Source of the DNA: Hyphomicrobium sp.
Lineage (GTDB): Bacteria > Pseudomonadota > Alphaproteobacteria > Rhizobiales > Hyphomicrobiaceae
Assembly: GCA_002928735.1 (NCBI GenBank)
Contig: PERL01000005.1
Span: 124,001 to 188,000, forward strand
Length of the DNA: 64,000 nucleotides
Reading direction: 5' to 3'
Numbering within the stretch: the first letter of the stretch is position 1; every line of letters starts with the position of its first letter. Positions 19,407 to 26,767 of this stretch are shown in pieces. The notes beneath the pieces are model-generated. The model searched no databases, was not told the origin of the DNA, and was given only the letters and a program-made list of their open reading frames with translations. The translations under genes were made by a program, and so were the position numbers.

Positions 19407-20195
19407 ATGGCAAAAGGCAAACCAAGGTGCTTCGTCATTGCTCCCATCGGGGACGCGGGTAGTCCAATTCGCGAACACTCGGACTTCGTTCTGCATGGCT
19501 TGATCGAGGAAGCTCTCCCAGATTTCGCGGTGATGCGGTCCGATAAGTTTGGCAAGCCTGAGATGATTACCACTCAAATATTTCAGGCACTACACGAGTG
19601 CGAGCTTGCCGTTGCTGATCTGACGTTCCTGAATCCAAATGTATTCTATGAACTCGCCATTCGTCACATGGTGGGTAAGCCTGTCGTAGTTCTTGCGTCG
19701 GTCGGTACGAGTATTCCGTTCGACAATGCACCAGTAAATACGATCTTTTTCAATCATCACAATTGGGAAAGCCTTAAAGCTGCTACGGCAGCCTTACGAG
19801 CGGCAGCCGATGAAGCGATGAAGCCGGGATACAAAGTATCCAACCCAGTGACTGCTGCTCTAGGCGAATTGCGGATGGCTCAGAGTGGTGACAGCAAAGA
19901 GCAGATGCTTGCGGGTGTGATGGCACGTCTGTCAGCGCTCGAATCTGAGTTTAAAAGCCTTGAGAGTAGTTACCGCGTTCAAAACCTCACAGCAGACTTG
20001 TTTGCGCAGCCGCCGCCGTATAAGCCTCCACCTACATATCGCAATGCCCTGGAGTCTTATCGGACGGGGCCACCCCTTCAGTCGTGGCTCTCTTCGCAGG
20101 GAGTCGACAGCCCCACTGTTTCCACACCAGATGACAAAAGCACCGGCAGCAAAGCTAGCCAATCTGAGCCACCGAAGCAGAAACGAGCCGACTAA
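19407..20195 (+). CDS. Nucleoside 2-deoxyribosyltransferase/TIR-like domain protein (cargo)
   Basis: 262 residues from ATG 19407; an upstream TTG at 19368 is less likely. Residues about 5-110 form a Rossmann-type domain: CFVIAPIGDAGSPIREHSDF, then ADLTFLNPNVFYELAIRHM and KPVVVLASVG. The ADLT...NVFYELAIRH block, with its likely catalytic Glu, is shared by nucleoside deoxyribosyltransferases and TIR-like nucleotide-binding proteins. A helical, coiled-coil-like part (EQMLAGVMARLSALESEFKSLESSY) and a Pro/Ser-rich disordered tail follow. Enzymes of this fold cleave N-glycosidic bonds in nucleotides or NAD, and some serve in phage defence; that role here is inference. It is the only gene in the left part of element 1 and points right. 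Confidence 0.75.
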   Translation: MAKGKPRCFVIAPIGDAGSPIREHSDFVLHGLIEEALPDFAVMRSDKFGKPEMITTQIFQALHECELAVADLTFLNPNVFYELAIRHMVGKPVVVLASVGTSIPFDNAPVNTIFFNHHNWESLKAATAALRAAADEAMKPGYKVSNPVTAALGELRMAQSGDSKEQMLAGVMARLSALESEFKSLESSYRVQNLTADLFAQPPPYKPPPTYRNALESYRTGPPLQSWLSSQGVDSPTVSTPDDKSTGSKASQSEPPKQKRAD

Positions 20196-20219
20196 AGCTT
20201 TATCAAATAAGACTTGCTG

Positions 20220-20242
20220 AAAGCCCGTATATACTGGGCTTT
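20220..20242 (+). terminator. Terminator hairpin after the cargo gene
   Basis: AAAGCCC-GTATATACT-GGGCTTT forms a 7-bp stem with a 9-nt loop, 25 bp after the stop of the gene ending at 20195. The T-rich 3' side of the stem acts as a short U tract. Confidence 0.6.
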
Positions 20243-20253
20243 GCCCCAGGGTA

Positions 20254-20336
20254 GTGTAGACGAGTGTATACCTTTATATTCTTTTCCTATACTCTCTCTA
20301 TAGAAAAGTAATTATAGGTCTACACTGGTCTACACA
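20254..20336. other. Candidate replication origin: iterons and AT-rich hairpin
   Basis: GTGTAGAC (20254-20261) and the related GTGTATAC (20264-20271) face two tandem copies of GGTCTACAC (20317-20325 and 20327-20335). Between them is an AT-rich inverted repeat, CTTTTC at 20281 paired with GAAAAG at 20303. The block lies just downstream of the primase-helicase gene, the place where P4-like elements can carry an origin. The role is inferred from layout only. Confidence 0.4.
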
Positions 20337-20354
20337 GGTGCCCGACTTCATCGC

Positions 20355-20388
20355 CCACTTATGGAGGGCCGGAGCCCCTCAATAGTGG
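20355..20388 (-). terminator. Hairpin after the primase gene
   Basis: CCACT at 20355-20359 pairs with AGTGG at 20384-20388, extended inward by GGAGGG against CCCCTC with mismatches. It lies 13 bp beyond the primase stop and would end the leftward operon. There is no strong T run. Confidence 0.4.
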
Positions 20389-20400
20389 TGGTGTTGGTCC

Positions 20401-21870
20401 TTAAAACCTTTGTCCGTTCTTCTCCCACTTTCCGTATGACATGGCGCTCGGGTTATCCCGCCGAAAGTCATTCAAAGAGGGCCGGGGTGGCTGAGTAACC
20501 TCAGCTAGTTTGATGCGATAGCCCGTATAGACTTGCCCTTTATTGGTCCGCTTTCGCGCGACGCCCCTTTCTTCCATATTCTGAGGAAAGAAGTTCTTGT
20601 TGTCCGGGCTAATGTCCGACGTCTCACACCATTGAAGATAGAGGTCATACATTTCACTAGCGCCAATTTGACTCCGTATATCCCGAACCAGACAGTCACT
20701 TATGAAAACTCCTAAAGTATCATTGGCCATAATATAGTCCTCCGTCGCTTCCTGCATAATTGCAGGTGTGTCATCTAATCCAATTTCATGGTATCTGAGG
20801 GCACCCTCAACCAACCAACTGAACACGCCTTCGGGGTCAAACCGATCGGCAATATTCTTGTCTCGTTTCTCGCCGGAGAAGATCACCATGAAGGGTACGA
20901 CCCTAATACGTCGCTTGAACCCGTGTGATCCATCTTTAAAGGCAGGTAGTCGGTTTGTCAGAAAATACAGATGGTGTGTAGGGTCAAAGTCAAAGTAGTC
21001 ACAATATAGTTTGGCACCCCTTAGCTTATCCCCGCCGGTTGCCGTCTTGACTACCTTCTCGTCCCACTTCTCGTTACCGGCTTCTGAGGCAACGGCGAAC
21101 CGAATACCCTTCAAATCGCCAATAGCTACGTGACCACGTAGATTACTGCCTCCCGTCGATTGAAAAATATCGAAAGGCGTTATGGTCCCGTAATCACCAA
21201 CGATATCGCAGATTGTATTGATTAGCTTGCTCTTACCGTTCTCTCCTTGTCCGTGAAGAATGAAGAATACTTGCTCGCTAACGCTGCCAGTGATCGAGTA
21301 GCCAAGGGCTCTCTGTATCCAGTCCACCATTTCGGTATCGTGGTTGAAGATTTCACTGACAAACTTCTCCCAATGATGACACCGCTTGGAAGGATTGTAT
21401 TTGACCCTTGTCCGCTTCATCAAAAGCATGTCGGGGTTATGTGGAGTAAGCTCACCTGTCTTGAGGTTCACCAACCCATTCTTGCAGTTGATAGCGTAGG
21501 GGTCGGTGTCAAACCGATGCAGCGACTCTCCTAATTCGTCTTTGCTTAGATTGAGCATTGAATTGAGGCGGCCTTCACTCTGACTCGCATGAGCCCACTT
21601 ATATAGCTCTTGCTGCCCTTGCGTATTCTTACACTGGCGCGCCTCTGCAAAGATGCTCTGGGCTGTCTTCTTGGCTCTAGTCAGCTTTTCATTCTCGTTG
21701 AGGTTCCACCTGGTACCATCCCAGCGGACCCACTTCTTTAGTTCTCGAATGAATTTGATGTCATTCTTGTTCTGGTCAATAAACCTTTGGCTATTACCAG
21801 TATCAGTGCAGGGATACAGCAAGCCCTTATGAGCTAGCTCGGGCACCCCATTAAAATTGTCATCACTCAT
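20401..21870 (-). CDS. P4-type DNA primase/helicase (phage/plasmid primase, SF3 ATPase)
   Basis: 489 residues from ATG 21870, with AAGGA upstream; a GTG at 21891 is an alternative. The N-terminal half has the D5-N/P4 primase C-terminal features (KKWVRWDGTRWNL, FDTDPYAINCKNGLVNLKTGELTPHNP). The SF3 helicase core carries Walker A GQGENGKSKLINTI, and FASEAG-like Walker B FAVASEAGNEKWDEKVVKTATGGD. The sensor region is LYFLTNRLPAFKDGSHGFKRRIRVVPF. No TOPRIM or archaeo-eukaryotic primase domain is evident, so it may be helicase only. It is the last gene of the leftward operon and implies that element 1 can replicate. Confidence 0.9.
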   Translation of the reverse strand: MSDDNFNGVPELAHKGLLYPCTDTGNSQRFIDQNKNDIKFIRELKKWVRWDGTRWNLNENEKLTRAKKTAQSIFAEARQCKNTQGQQELYKWAHASQSEGRLNSMLNLSKDELGESLHRFDTDPYAINCKNGLVNLKTGELTPHNPDMLLMKRTRVKYNPSKRCHHWEKFVSEIFNHDTEMVDWIQRALGYSITGSVSEQVFFILHGQGENGKSKLINTICDIVGDYGTITPFDIFQSTGGSNLRGHVAIGDLKGIRFAVASEAGNEKWDEKVVKTATGGDKLRGAKLYCDYFDFDPTHHLYFLTNRLPAFKDGSHGFKRRIRVVPFMVIFSGEKRDKNIADRFDPEGVFSWLVEGALRYHEIGLDDTPAIMQEATEDYIMANDTLGVFISDCLVRDIRSQIGASEMYDLYLQWCETSDISPDNKNFFPQNMEERGVARKRTNKGQVYTGYRIKLAEVTQPPRPSLNDFRRDNPSAMSYGKWEKNGQRF

Positions 21871-21877
21871 AACTCTA

Positions 21878-22090
21878 TTATTCCTTTTCACTACAATTGT
21901 TACTCATTTGGATTGAAATAGTCTCGCCAGGGAACGCTTTCATTAGCGTGTCGTATTGCTCATATGAGCCGGTGTAGTCTCTCAAATGTTTATTGTGGAA
22001 TGATGCGGCCTGTTGCTCGGAGTTGAATGGACCCCATATATTCTTACCAGCCACTTTGTCTTTCAAAACCAAATACCAATTGCTCACCAC
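21878..22090 (-). CDS. Small protein of unknown function in replication operon
   Basis: 70 residues from GTG 22090 with GGAGGGC upstream; a second GTG at 22087 is possible. It begins MVSNWYLVLKDKVAGKNIWGPFNSEQQAASFHNKH, possibly a small alpha/beta fold, and is rich in Trp, Tyr and Asn. It overlaps the end of the HNH-like gene and stops 7 bp before the primase start, so it is translated as part of that operon. No family is recognised. Confidence 0.6.
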   Translation of the reverse strand: MVSNWYLVLKDKVAGKNIWGPFNSEQQAASFHNKHLRDYTGSYEQYDTLMKAFPGETISIQMSNNCSEKE

Positions 22091-22449
22091 GCCCTCCGTA
22101 GAGGAACGTATGCAATGTCATTCGTGATCTTCTTATGAGCCGTATCTTTGAGATACAGGTTTTCACGTCTCAGGTTCAACGGATTGCCGTCTCGATACAT
22201 AACTCGCTGCTCAGGCTCTGCATCCATAAGCAGTCGAGCAATCATAATTCGCTTGTTCTGCTTCCCTACGACGAGAGGGTAGTTGTCGTTATTGCAATAC
22301 CAACGGGTATTGATTCCCTTCTTCACCAGAAGACGATCAAGGTCGTCTCGATATAGGATTGCTGCCTTACCGGTATTCCGACCAAGCGGCATATAGACAA
22401 CTTCGTTTCCTTGCTCGCTGAGTTGAATAGTTGCTTTCTGTGCGTACAT
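22084..22449 (-). CDS. HNH-endonuclease-like small protein
   Basis: 121 residues with GGAGG 11 bp before ATG 22449. The C-terminal part VMYRDGNPLNLRRENLYLKD matches the second half of the HNH/AP2-type motif (typically DGNPLNNRRENL). RIMIARLLMD before it resembles the preceding helix. The usual first His (HRLV) is replaced by IARL, so nuclease activity is doubtful; it may be a DNA-binding relative. It sits inside the element 1 replication operon. Confidence 0.6.
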   Translation of the reverse strand: MYAQKATIQLSEQGNEVVYMPLGRNTGKAAILYRDDLDRLLVKKGINTRWYCNNDNYPLVVGKQNKRIMIARLLMDAEPEQRVMYRDGNPLNLRRENLYLKDTAHKKITNDIAYVPLRRAW

Positions 22450-22455
22450 ACTGGA

Positions 22456-22797
22456 TCACCCCTCCACAACGACGTTGCGCAACTCGGGATGGCCAGAAAG
22501 ATATTGCTCGATAGCAACCCTAGTTGACTCTCGACCTGCGAATGAGCCCTGTAGCTCGGGAGGTAGGTCCATACCCTCAGGGGCAGTGATGGTCCAAAGT
22601 CTTGGTCCGGTACTCGGACAAGTAGCTACCCAACTGCCAATGAATAGAATGTCCCTTGCTAGGTCCTGCGGTTCTTCATTGCCACTCATAAGCTGGTGCA
22701 TCATTTCTTCTGGCACCCGCACTTGTATCTTAGGTTGACCACGACCCTTAGGGGCGTAAGTCATGCGAAGCATCTTCTCTTCGTCTTCGTTACTCAT
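22456..22797 (-). CDS. Unknown protein, element 1 operon
   Basis: 113 residues. A clear AGGAG lies 9 bp before ATG 22797. The N-terminus is acidic (MSNEDEEKMLRM), then QPKIQVRVPEEMMHQLMSG suggests a ribbon or helix pair, and GPRLWTITAPEGMDLPPELQG follows. No family is recognised. The stop falls within the ribosome site of the HNH-like gene, so the two are coupled. Confidence 0.6.
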   Translation of the reverse strand: MSNEDEEKMLRMTYAPKGRGQPKIQVRVPEEMMHQLMSGNEEPQDLARDILFIGSWVATCPSTGPRLWTITAPEGMDLPPELQGSFAGRESTRVAIEQYLSGHPELRNVVVEG

Positions 22798-22863
22798 TTA
22801 AAATACTCCTATAAGAAAAATGGTACCCAAGAGAGTGACCGATCTCCCTTGGGTACTTGTGTG

Positions 22864-23217
22864 TTATCGGTTGCGATCAAATAGAGAGCCGGAAGGGCCA
22901 TTGCCCACAGGCTCCCCCCCGTGGAAGTCGCCACCACGGAAGGTGCCATCTGGGTTCCGATTGGACCCGGCTTGGGTGTGAAGGTCCTGGGCCTTGCCAG
23001 CCTTGCGGGCGTCAGCCTGAAGGCGTTCCTGGGCTTGGGCTTCAATTTCCCGAGCCAAGGCGATCAGGAAGTCAGGGGAGTTCCGGGAGTTCCGCTGAGT
23101 GATCACGCTGGCAGCGTTCCGGGCCTCCATCCTGTAGGCAGCCTGTTCAACATCTGAGAGGCTATCCCACTGACGCTGGCTTACGGGGAGGTAGTTAGGT
23201 TTAGTTGACATAGTCAT
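22864..23217 (-). CDS. Unknown hydrophilic protein, element 1 operon
   Basis: 117 residues, ATG 23217 preceded by AAAGGA. The start is MTMSTKPNYLPVSQRQWDSL. A long charged helix in the middle (FLIALAREIEAQAQERLQADARKAGKA) is followed by a Gly/Asn-rich flexible tail (GSNRNPDGTFRGGDFHGGEP). It could be an adaptor or nucleoid-type protein, but no family is recognised. Confidence 0.6.
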   Translation of the reverse strand: MTMSTKPNYLPVSQRQWDSLSDVEQAAYRMEARNAASVITQRNSRNSPDFLIALAREIEAQAQERLQADARKAGKAQDLHTQAGSNRNPDGTFRGGDFHGGEPVGNGPSGSLFDRNR

Positions 23218-23357
23218 ATTATCCTTTGGTTATATAATTAAATGTTGCTGCAATAATTGATACCCCCCGACCTTCGGTCAGTAGGGATCAAGATTTTACC
23301 CCTCTAAAAACCTAGTAAAATCAATGGTTTATGAAGGGCATATATGCCGAAATAGCA

Positions 23358-23750
23358 CTATAGGGTACTATTACCCGTACTTTGCTTATTTCGACCTTTC
23401 TTCCCCTTGATGCGGTAATGCTTGCTGTCAGGGGGGAAGCTTGGAAAAGGCGGCTCCAAGTACCTAAAGGTCTTGGCTGTTGCCTTAAGTTGGTTGATAG
23501 TTATAGGACCCAAGTCCGAGACGTGGTTGAACTCCCTGAGGCATAGGTGCTCAGGTGCCGTAATCCCATATTCTACGGGGGTCCTACGATCATGCTGGTG
23601 TGCTGGGGCAATCTTACCGGCCATGTTCAAGCGGATAAGCGTCACCCATACATATAGCTGGTCTTCGTATGATAGCCTTGTCCGAACGGGTTCGGAATCG
23701 AAAGCAGTTGCCTCAAGCTCAATTGCTTGGGACTCAATTAGATCAAACAT
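23358..23750 (-). CDS. Unknown protein, first gene of the element 1 leftward operon
   Basis: 130 residues. An acidic N-terminus (MFDLIESQAIELEATAFD), then YEDQLYVWVTLIRLNMAGKIAPAHQHD and LGPITINQLKATAKTFRYLE, suggest a mixed helical fold; the tail is basic (KGKKGRNKQS). The ribosome site is weak. About 75-160 bp upstream are two tandem consensus-like promoters, so this is the first gene transcribed. About 140 bp of AT-rich sequence separates it from the next gene. The family is not recognised. Confidence 0.55.
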   Translation of the reverse strand: MFDLIESQAIELEATAFDSEPVRTRLSYEDQLYVWVTLIRLNMAGKIAPAHQHDRRTPVEYGITAPEHLCLREFNHVSDLGPITINQLKATAKTFRYLEPPFPSFPPDSKHYRIKGKKGRNKQSTGNSTL

Positions 23751-23830
23751 TTCAATATCTTAAATTGACGTAGCCCTGGTTTAATCTCTAAGGGCAGGGT
23801 TAGAGAATGCTTTTAACACTCTATAATATT

Positions 23831-23859
23831 AGTATGACATACTTTAAGTTAGTTGTCAA
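23831..23859 (-). promoter_or_regulatory. Sigma70-type promoter P2 with operator-like palindrome
   Basis: On the minus strand TTGACA (23859-23854), a 17-bp spacer and CATACT (23836-23831), with an extended TG element before the -10. The perfect palindrome AGTATGACATACT (23831-23843) covers the -10. It drives the leftward operon starting at 23750. Confidence 0.6.
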
Positions 23860-23918
23860 GTTAAATCGTACATACTTAGAAAGTTGTCGAAAATGTTCGA
23901 GATACCATACTATGAAAC

Positions 23919-23947
23919 ATTGTAACATATATTAAGTGGTTTGTCAA
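23919..23947 (-). promoter_or_regulatory. Sigma70-type promoter P1
   Basis: On the minus strand TTGACA (23947-23942), a 17-bp spacer and TACAAT (23924-23919), with TG one base before the -10. The -35 region shares TTAACTTGACAA with P2, 88 bp away. This is a strong consensus promoter reading toward the primase operon. Confidence 0.65.
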
Positions 23948-24230
23948 GTTAATAGTGCACTCTTAGTACCCTAAGCCATTGATACTTAAGCAAAGTATTT
24001 TTACGTAGGCGGACTAATAGCCATATGAGTCTGGAAGGGCGCTAGGAGGCCCACAGAGGGCCAAGAGGCTTCGTTGGCTGTCCGGTACTCACAAACTGTG
24101 AAACGGCCTGTACGGCTCTCCTAGAGTCAGCAAACGGCATGCCGATTTGACGGATTGCGCCGACTCACCCATCCTATCAGCAACAAGAAAAACACTATCG
24201 ACGGGATGGACGCCCAGAACTGTAAGCAGC

Positions 24231-24252
24231 GACCCCTCAGGCAACAGGGGTC
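24231..24252. other. Stable hairpin upstream of small ORFs
   Basis: GACCCCT-CAGGCAAC-AGGGGTC is a perfect 7-bp stem with an 8-nt loop. It is followed by a short A run and, 18 bp later, by the ATG at 24271. It could be an attenuator, a structured small RNA or a protein site. About 300 bp to its left (23948-24230) I see no gene. Confidence 0.35.
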
Positions 24253-24270
24253 CGCAAAAAGGTTGCAACG

Positions 24271-24402
24271 ATGTCCATTCTTGCCTTGCTCCATGTGGTG
24301 CTGAGCACCGTGGATACGATCCTCAATCTTCATAACCGGTACAGGGCCTATCGACGCTACAAGCGCCGAAAGGAATGTATCTGCGCGAAGACGACCAAGT
24401 GA
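24271..24402 (+). CDS. Possible small membrane-associated peptide
   Basis: 43 codons: a hydrophobic N-terminal helix (MSILALLHVVLSTVDTILNL) then a strongly basic tail (HNRYRAYRRYKRRKE) with two Cys near the end. This resembles small toxin-like or membrane peptides of mobile elements. The ribosome site is weak (AAAAAGG about 7 bp upstream). It ends 20 bp before the next gene. It might also be non-coding leader; confidence is low. Confidence 0.35.
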   Translation: MSILALLHVVLSTVDTILNLHNRYRAYRRYKRRKECICAKTTK

Positions 24403-24422
24403 AACCAAAGGAGTTTTCAAAT

Positions 24423-24632
24423 ATGCCAGAGACGCCGGCCGAGCAGGCTAAGGCCCTACTAATGCAACGACTGGAAGCCGATTTCGTCCCCGCCGGAAGT
24501 TTTACCTCGGACGCTAAAGGCGAGGAAAAGAGGATCGCGTGGGCGGCTGAGTATTCGGCCTTCCAGCTAGGTAAGATCAACCAGAGCCTCAAGAGCATTG
24601 CTGAGAGCTTGAAGCTACTTACAACACGGTAG
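24423..24632 (+). CDS. Small unknown protein, element 1
   Basis: 69 residues from ATG 24423, chosen because AAAGGAG stands 9 bp upstream. The sequence is helical and charged (MPETPAEQAKALLMQRLEAD; ending INQSLKSIAESLKLLTTR). No family is recognised. It is followed by a strong hairpin at 24644-24674. It is one of the few rightward genes of element 1. Confidence 0.6.
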   Translation: MPETPAEQAKALLMQRLEADFVPAGSFTSDAKGEEKRIAWAAEYSAFQLGKINQSLKSIAESLKLLTTR

Positions 24633-24643
24633 ATCAATAGGAA

Positions 24644-24674
24644 GGGCGCTCCCGGCAGATGGCTAGGAGCGCCC
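24644..24674. terminator. Bidirectional terminator-like hairpin
   Basis: GGGCGCTCC and GGAGCGCCC form a perfect 9-bp stem with a 13-nt loop, lying between the convergent genes ending at 24632 and 24695. There is no clear T tract. Confidence 0.55.
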
Positions 24675-24694
24675 CTATCGCGTTGCTTAGAACG

Positions 24695-24982
24695 TCATGA
24701 CGGTAGAGGCACGATCCGGTCCGCAATCAGCAGGACAAAGCCAAACCACGCCGCTACGATAAACAGGAACACCGATAGCTCACGCAGCTTGAGGCCCATG
24801 ACGCCCCCTGGAATGTGATACGTGAGCTTCACCGGCTGTATTCGATTGGTGATGCCGGGGTAGTAGGTGGCAGCGGCAATGATGGCCGCCGTCATGGATG
24901 GATACACACCTAACTGGTTGTAGGTGGACACGTACTCCCCGGTATGGGGGTGCAGCAATAAGATAAGATATGCCGTTCGCAT
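24695..24982 (-). CDS. Unknown protein with C-terminal membrane helix, element 1
   Basis: 95 residues from ATG 24982 (AAGGA 7 bp upstream; an ATG at 25000 lacks a site). The N-terminal part MRTAYLILLLHPHTGEYVST is followed by a soluble region with GVYPSMTAAIIAAATYYPGI. A hydrophobic helix near the end (LSVFLFIVAAWFGFVLLIAD) could anchor it in the membrane. No family is recognised. It lies between two DNA-transaction genes and a terminator, possibly with its own promoter. Confidence 0.55.
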   Translation of the reverse strand: MRTAYLILLLHPHTGEYVSTYNQLGVYPSMTAAIIAAATYYPGITNRIQPVKLTYHIPGGVMGLKLRELSVFLFIVAAWFGFVLLIADRIVPLPS

Positions 24983-25076
24983 AGGTTGATCCTTGTCCAA
25001 GAAGGGTTAGCCTTAGGGGCCTCAGGGGTGTTAGCGCACCCTTGTGGTCCTGCTTATTACTCTAACTCTTACGCTA

Positions 25077-25421
25077 CTAATCCTTGACGCGGTTAGCCTT
25101 AGTAGCCCACTCAGGCTTCTTGGCCCCTTTACCGCCCTTGTGCTGGTAAATCTCACCCGTTTCAGGGTTCTTATACTTCGGCTTCTCTCCGTCTTCTTTG
25201 AAGACATTAATTGCGCCGATAGAAACCTCAGGGAAGTCTCGCGCAAGCAATGCTAGGACAGCCCGCTTAGCTTCCTTAACTCTAGCAGGATCGACCTTGG
25301 GCTTACCTGCTTCGGATACTCGGTAGCCTTGGCTTGCCAGCCATGCCTTTACTTCCTCGATCTTATAGCCTCTATCCTCCTTTATAGGAGCATCCTTAGA
25401 CTGCTTTATCTGCGCATTCAT
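25077..25421 (-). CDS. H-NS-like DNA-binding protein
   Basis: 114 residues, AGGAG upstream of ATG 25421. The C-terminus KYKNPETGEIYQHKGGKGAKKPEW resembles the H-NS DNA-binding domain (consensus Y-NPETGE-W-GRGR-P-W). The aromatic core and NPETGE are kept, while the QGR-type loop is altered to HKGGKGAKK. The N-terminal part is charged and helical (YKIEEVKAWLASQGYRV). Proteins of this type silence AT-rich foreign DNA by minor-groove binding. In this low-GC element it may regulate the element itself. The assignment rests on the C-terminal motif only. Confidence 0.6.
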   Translation of the reverse strand: MNAQIKQSKDAPIKEDRGYKIEEVKAWLASQGYRVSEAGKPKVDPARVKEAKRAVLALLARDFPEVSIGAINVFKEDGEKPKYKNPETGEIYQHKGGKGAKKPEWATKANRVKD

Positions 25422-25483
25422 GGTCCTATTCTCCTATTTAAGGGCAGCATTGCCCTACTAATATAGTAGCCTTATTTGTATAC

Positions 25484-26767
25484 TTAAGCAACTACATTAC
25501 CTATATCGGACCACATAAATCGTTTGTGTAGTCTGTTCTTGCTGGCTTCCTCGACGGCACAAGCCCAATCACTCAGGGCGTCCCTGCGCTTATCAATATA
25601 CTCATGTCGTTGGTACACACCGACTAGGCCACCAGTGGAGCCGCTGACGTGGTTCAAGATGCGTTCGATAATGAAGGGCTGCGCTCCTAATGCAGCCATG
25701 CCGCTAGCAGCAGTCCGCCTCAGGTCGTGAACTCTCCAAGGTGTCTTGAATAGAACGATGCTGTCTAGGTTCGCCTTGGCTTTGGAGAAGCCGGATATGT
25801 GCGTCTCACCCGTAGTGGTGAAGACGTATCGAGAGTTCGTCTTAGGGATCGACGTGAGTATGTCGATAACCTGAGGGGAGAGGTGGACCAAATGAGATTT
25901 GCTGTTCTTCGTTCGCTCTTTCGGAATGACCCACTCCCCACGGACTAGATCAAGTTCTTCCCATCGCATCCCAGCTACTTCATCCCTGCGTTGCGCTGTC
26001 AGGAGTAGCAACTTGTAGAAGGGTCCGAAGGGATACGAGAAGCACGCCTTCTGTTCTTTCGTAGCTTGGGGCTTGGATGTGAGGGCCTGCCACAACACGG
26101 CGACTTCTTCTTCGCTGAGTACCCTATCGCGTGCCACAGGTGGGGAAGGCGGTTGTAAGCCATCCATCGGGTTTAACGCGATTAGCTCACGCCTCAGTGC
26201 CCACTTAAAGAAGGGGCGTAGCGTGGCGAAGATAGAGCGACCAGACGAGAGTGTGGACCTCCCCTCGATAAGGTTCAGGACCAAGCGTTTGGTTATATCT
26301 GAGACGGGGAGCTTAGGTCCGAAGAAGGGGATAATGTCTGCTTTGAAGATGCGGCGGACCTCTCCCCAATAGCGTGCTGAGTGGTTGCCCTTCTGCTTCT
26401 CCAGATACTCATGCGAGACGGCTTCAAGGGTGTTGTCCGAGTTGAAGGCTTGGACCTTGCGAGTGGTCCGCCTCTCGGTGTTGAGGTTCTTGCCTTCACC
26501 GATAGCGAGCAAGTGGAGCTTGGCTTGCTCTCTTGCTTCTCCGAGCGGGAGCTTGTCTGAGTGACCGAACACATGCCAGACGGTCTTAGCTTTCCTGCCA
26601 CCCTCACCTAGGCGTCGTTTGGCTTGGTAAGAAGCCCTACCGTTCTGAAGGCACCGGACACCAAAGCCCTTTACCTCTGAGTCCCATAGCCAGATGGACT
26701 TGCCCTTAGCCACGGCTTCTTTGAGGGTGGTTTGGATAAGTTGATTAGTTATCTTAACCGTGGCCAT
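25484..26767 (-). CDS. int: Tyrosine-type site-specific integrase
   Basis: 427 residues. The N-terminal arm-binding domain of DUF4102 type has WLWDSEVKGFGVRCLQNG. The core-binding SAM-like domain covers about residues 115-205. In the catalytic domain the Arg is in TAQRRDEVAGMRWEEL, Lys in TKNSKSHLVHL, HxxR in VHDLRRTAASGM, His in ILNHVSG and the nucleophile Tyr in GVYQRHEY. It catalyses integration and excision at the tRNA-Arg site. It lies next to the right attachment copy, as expected for tRNA-targeting elements. Confidence 0.95.
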   Translation of the reverse strand: MATVKITNQLIQTTLKEAVAKGKSIWLWDSEVKGFGVRCLQNGRASYQAKRRLGEGGRKAKTVWHVFGHSDKLPLGEAREQAKLHLLAIGEGKNLNTERRTTRKVQAFNSDNTLEAVSHEYLEKQKGNHSARYWGEVRRIFKADIIPFFGPKLPVSDITKRLVLNLIEGRSTLSSGRSIFATLRPFFKWALRRELIALNPMDGLQPPSPPVARDRVLSEEEVAVLWQALTSKPQATKEQKACFSYPFGPFYKLLLLTAQRRDEVAGMRWEELDLVRGEWVIPKERTKNSKSHLVHLSPQVIDILTSIPKTNSRYVFTTTGETHISGFSKAKANLDSIVLFKTPWRVHDLRRTAASGMAALGAQPFIIERILNHVSGSTGGLVGVYQRHEYIDKRRDALSDWACAVEEASKNRLHKRFMWSDIGNVVA

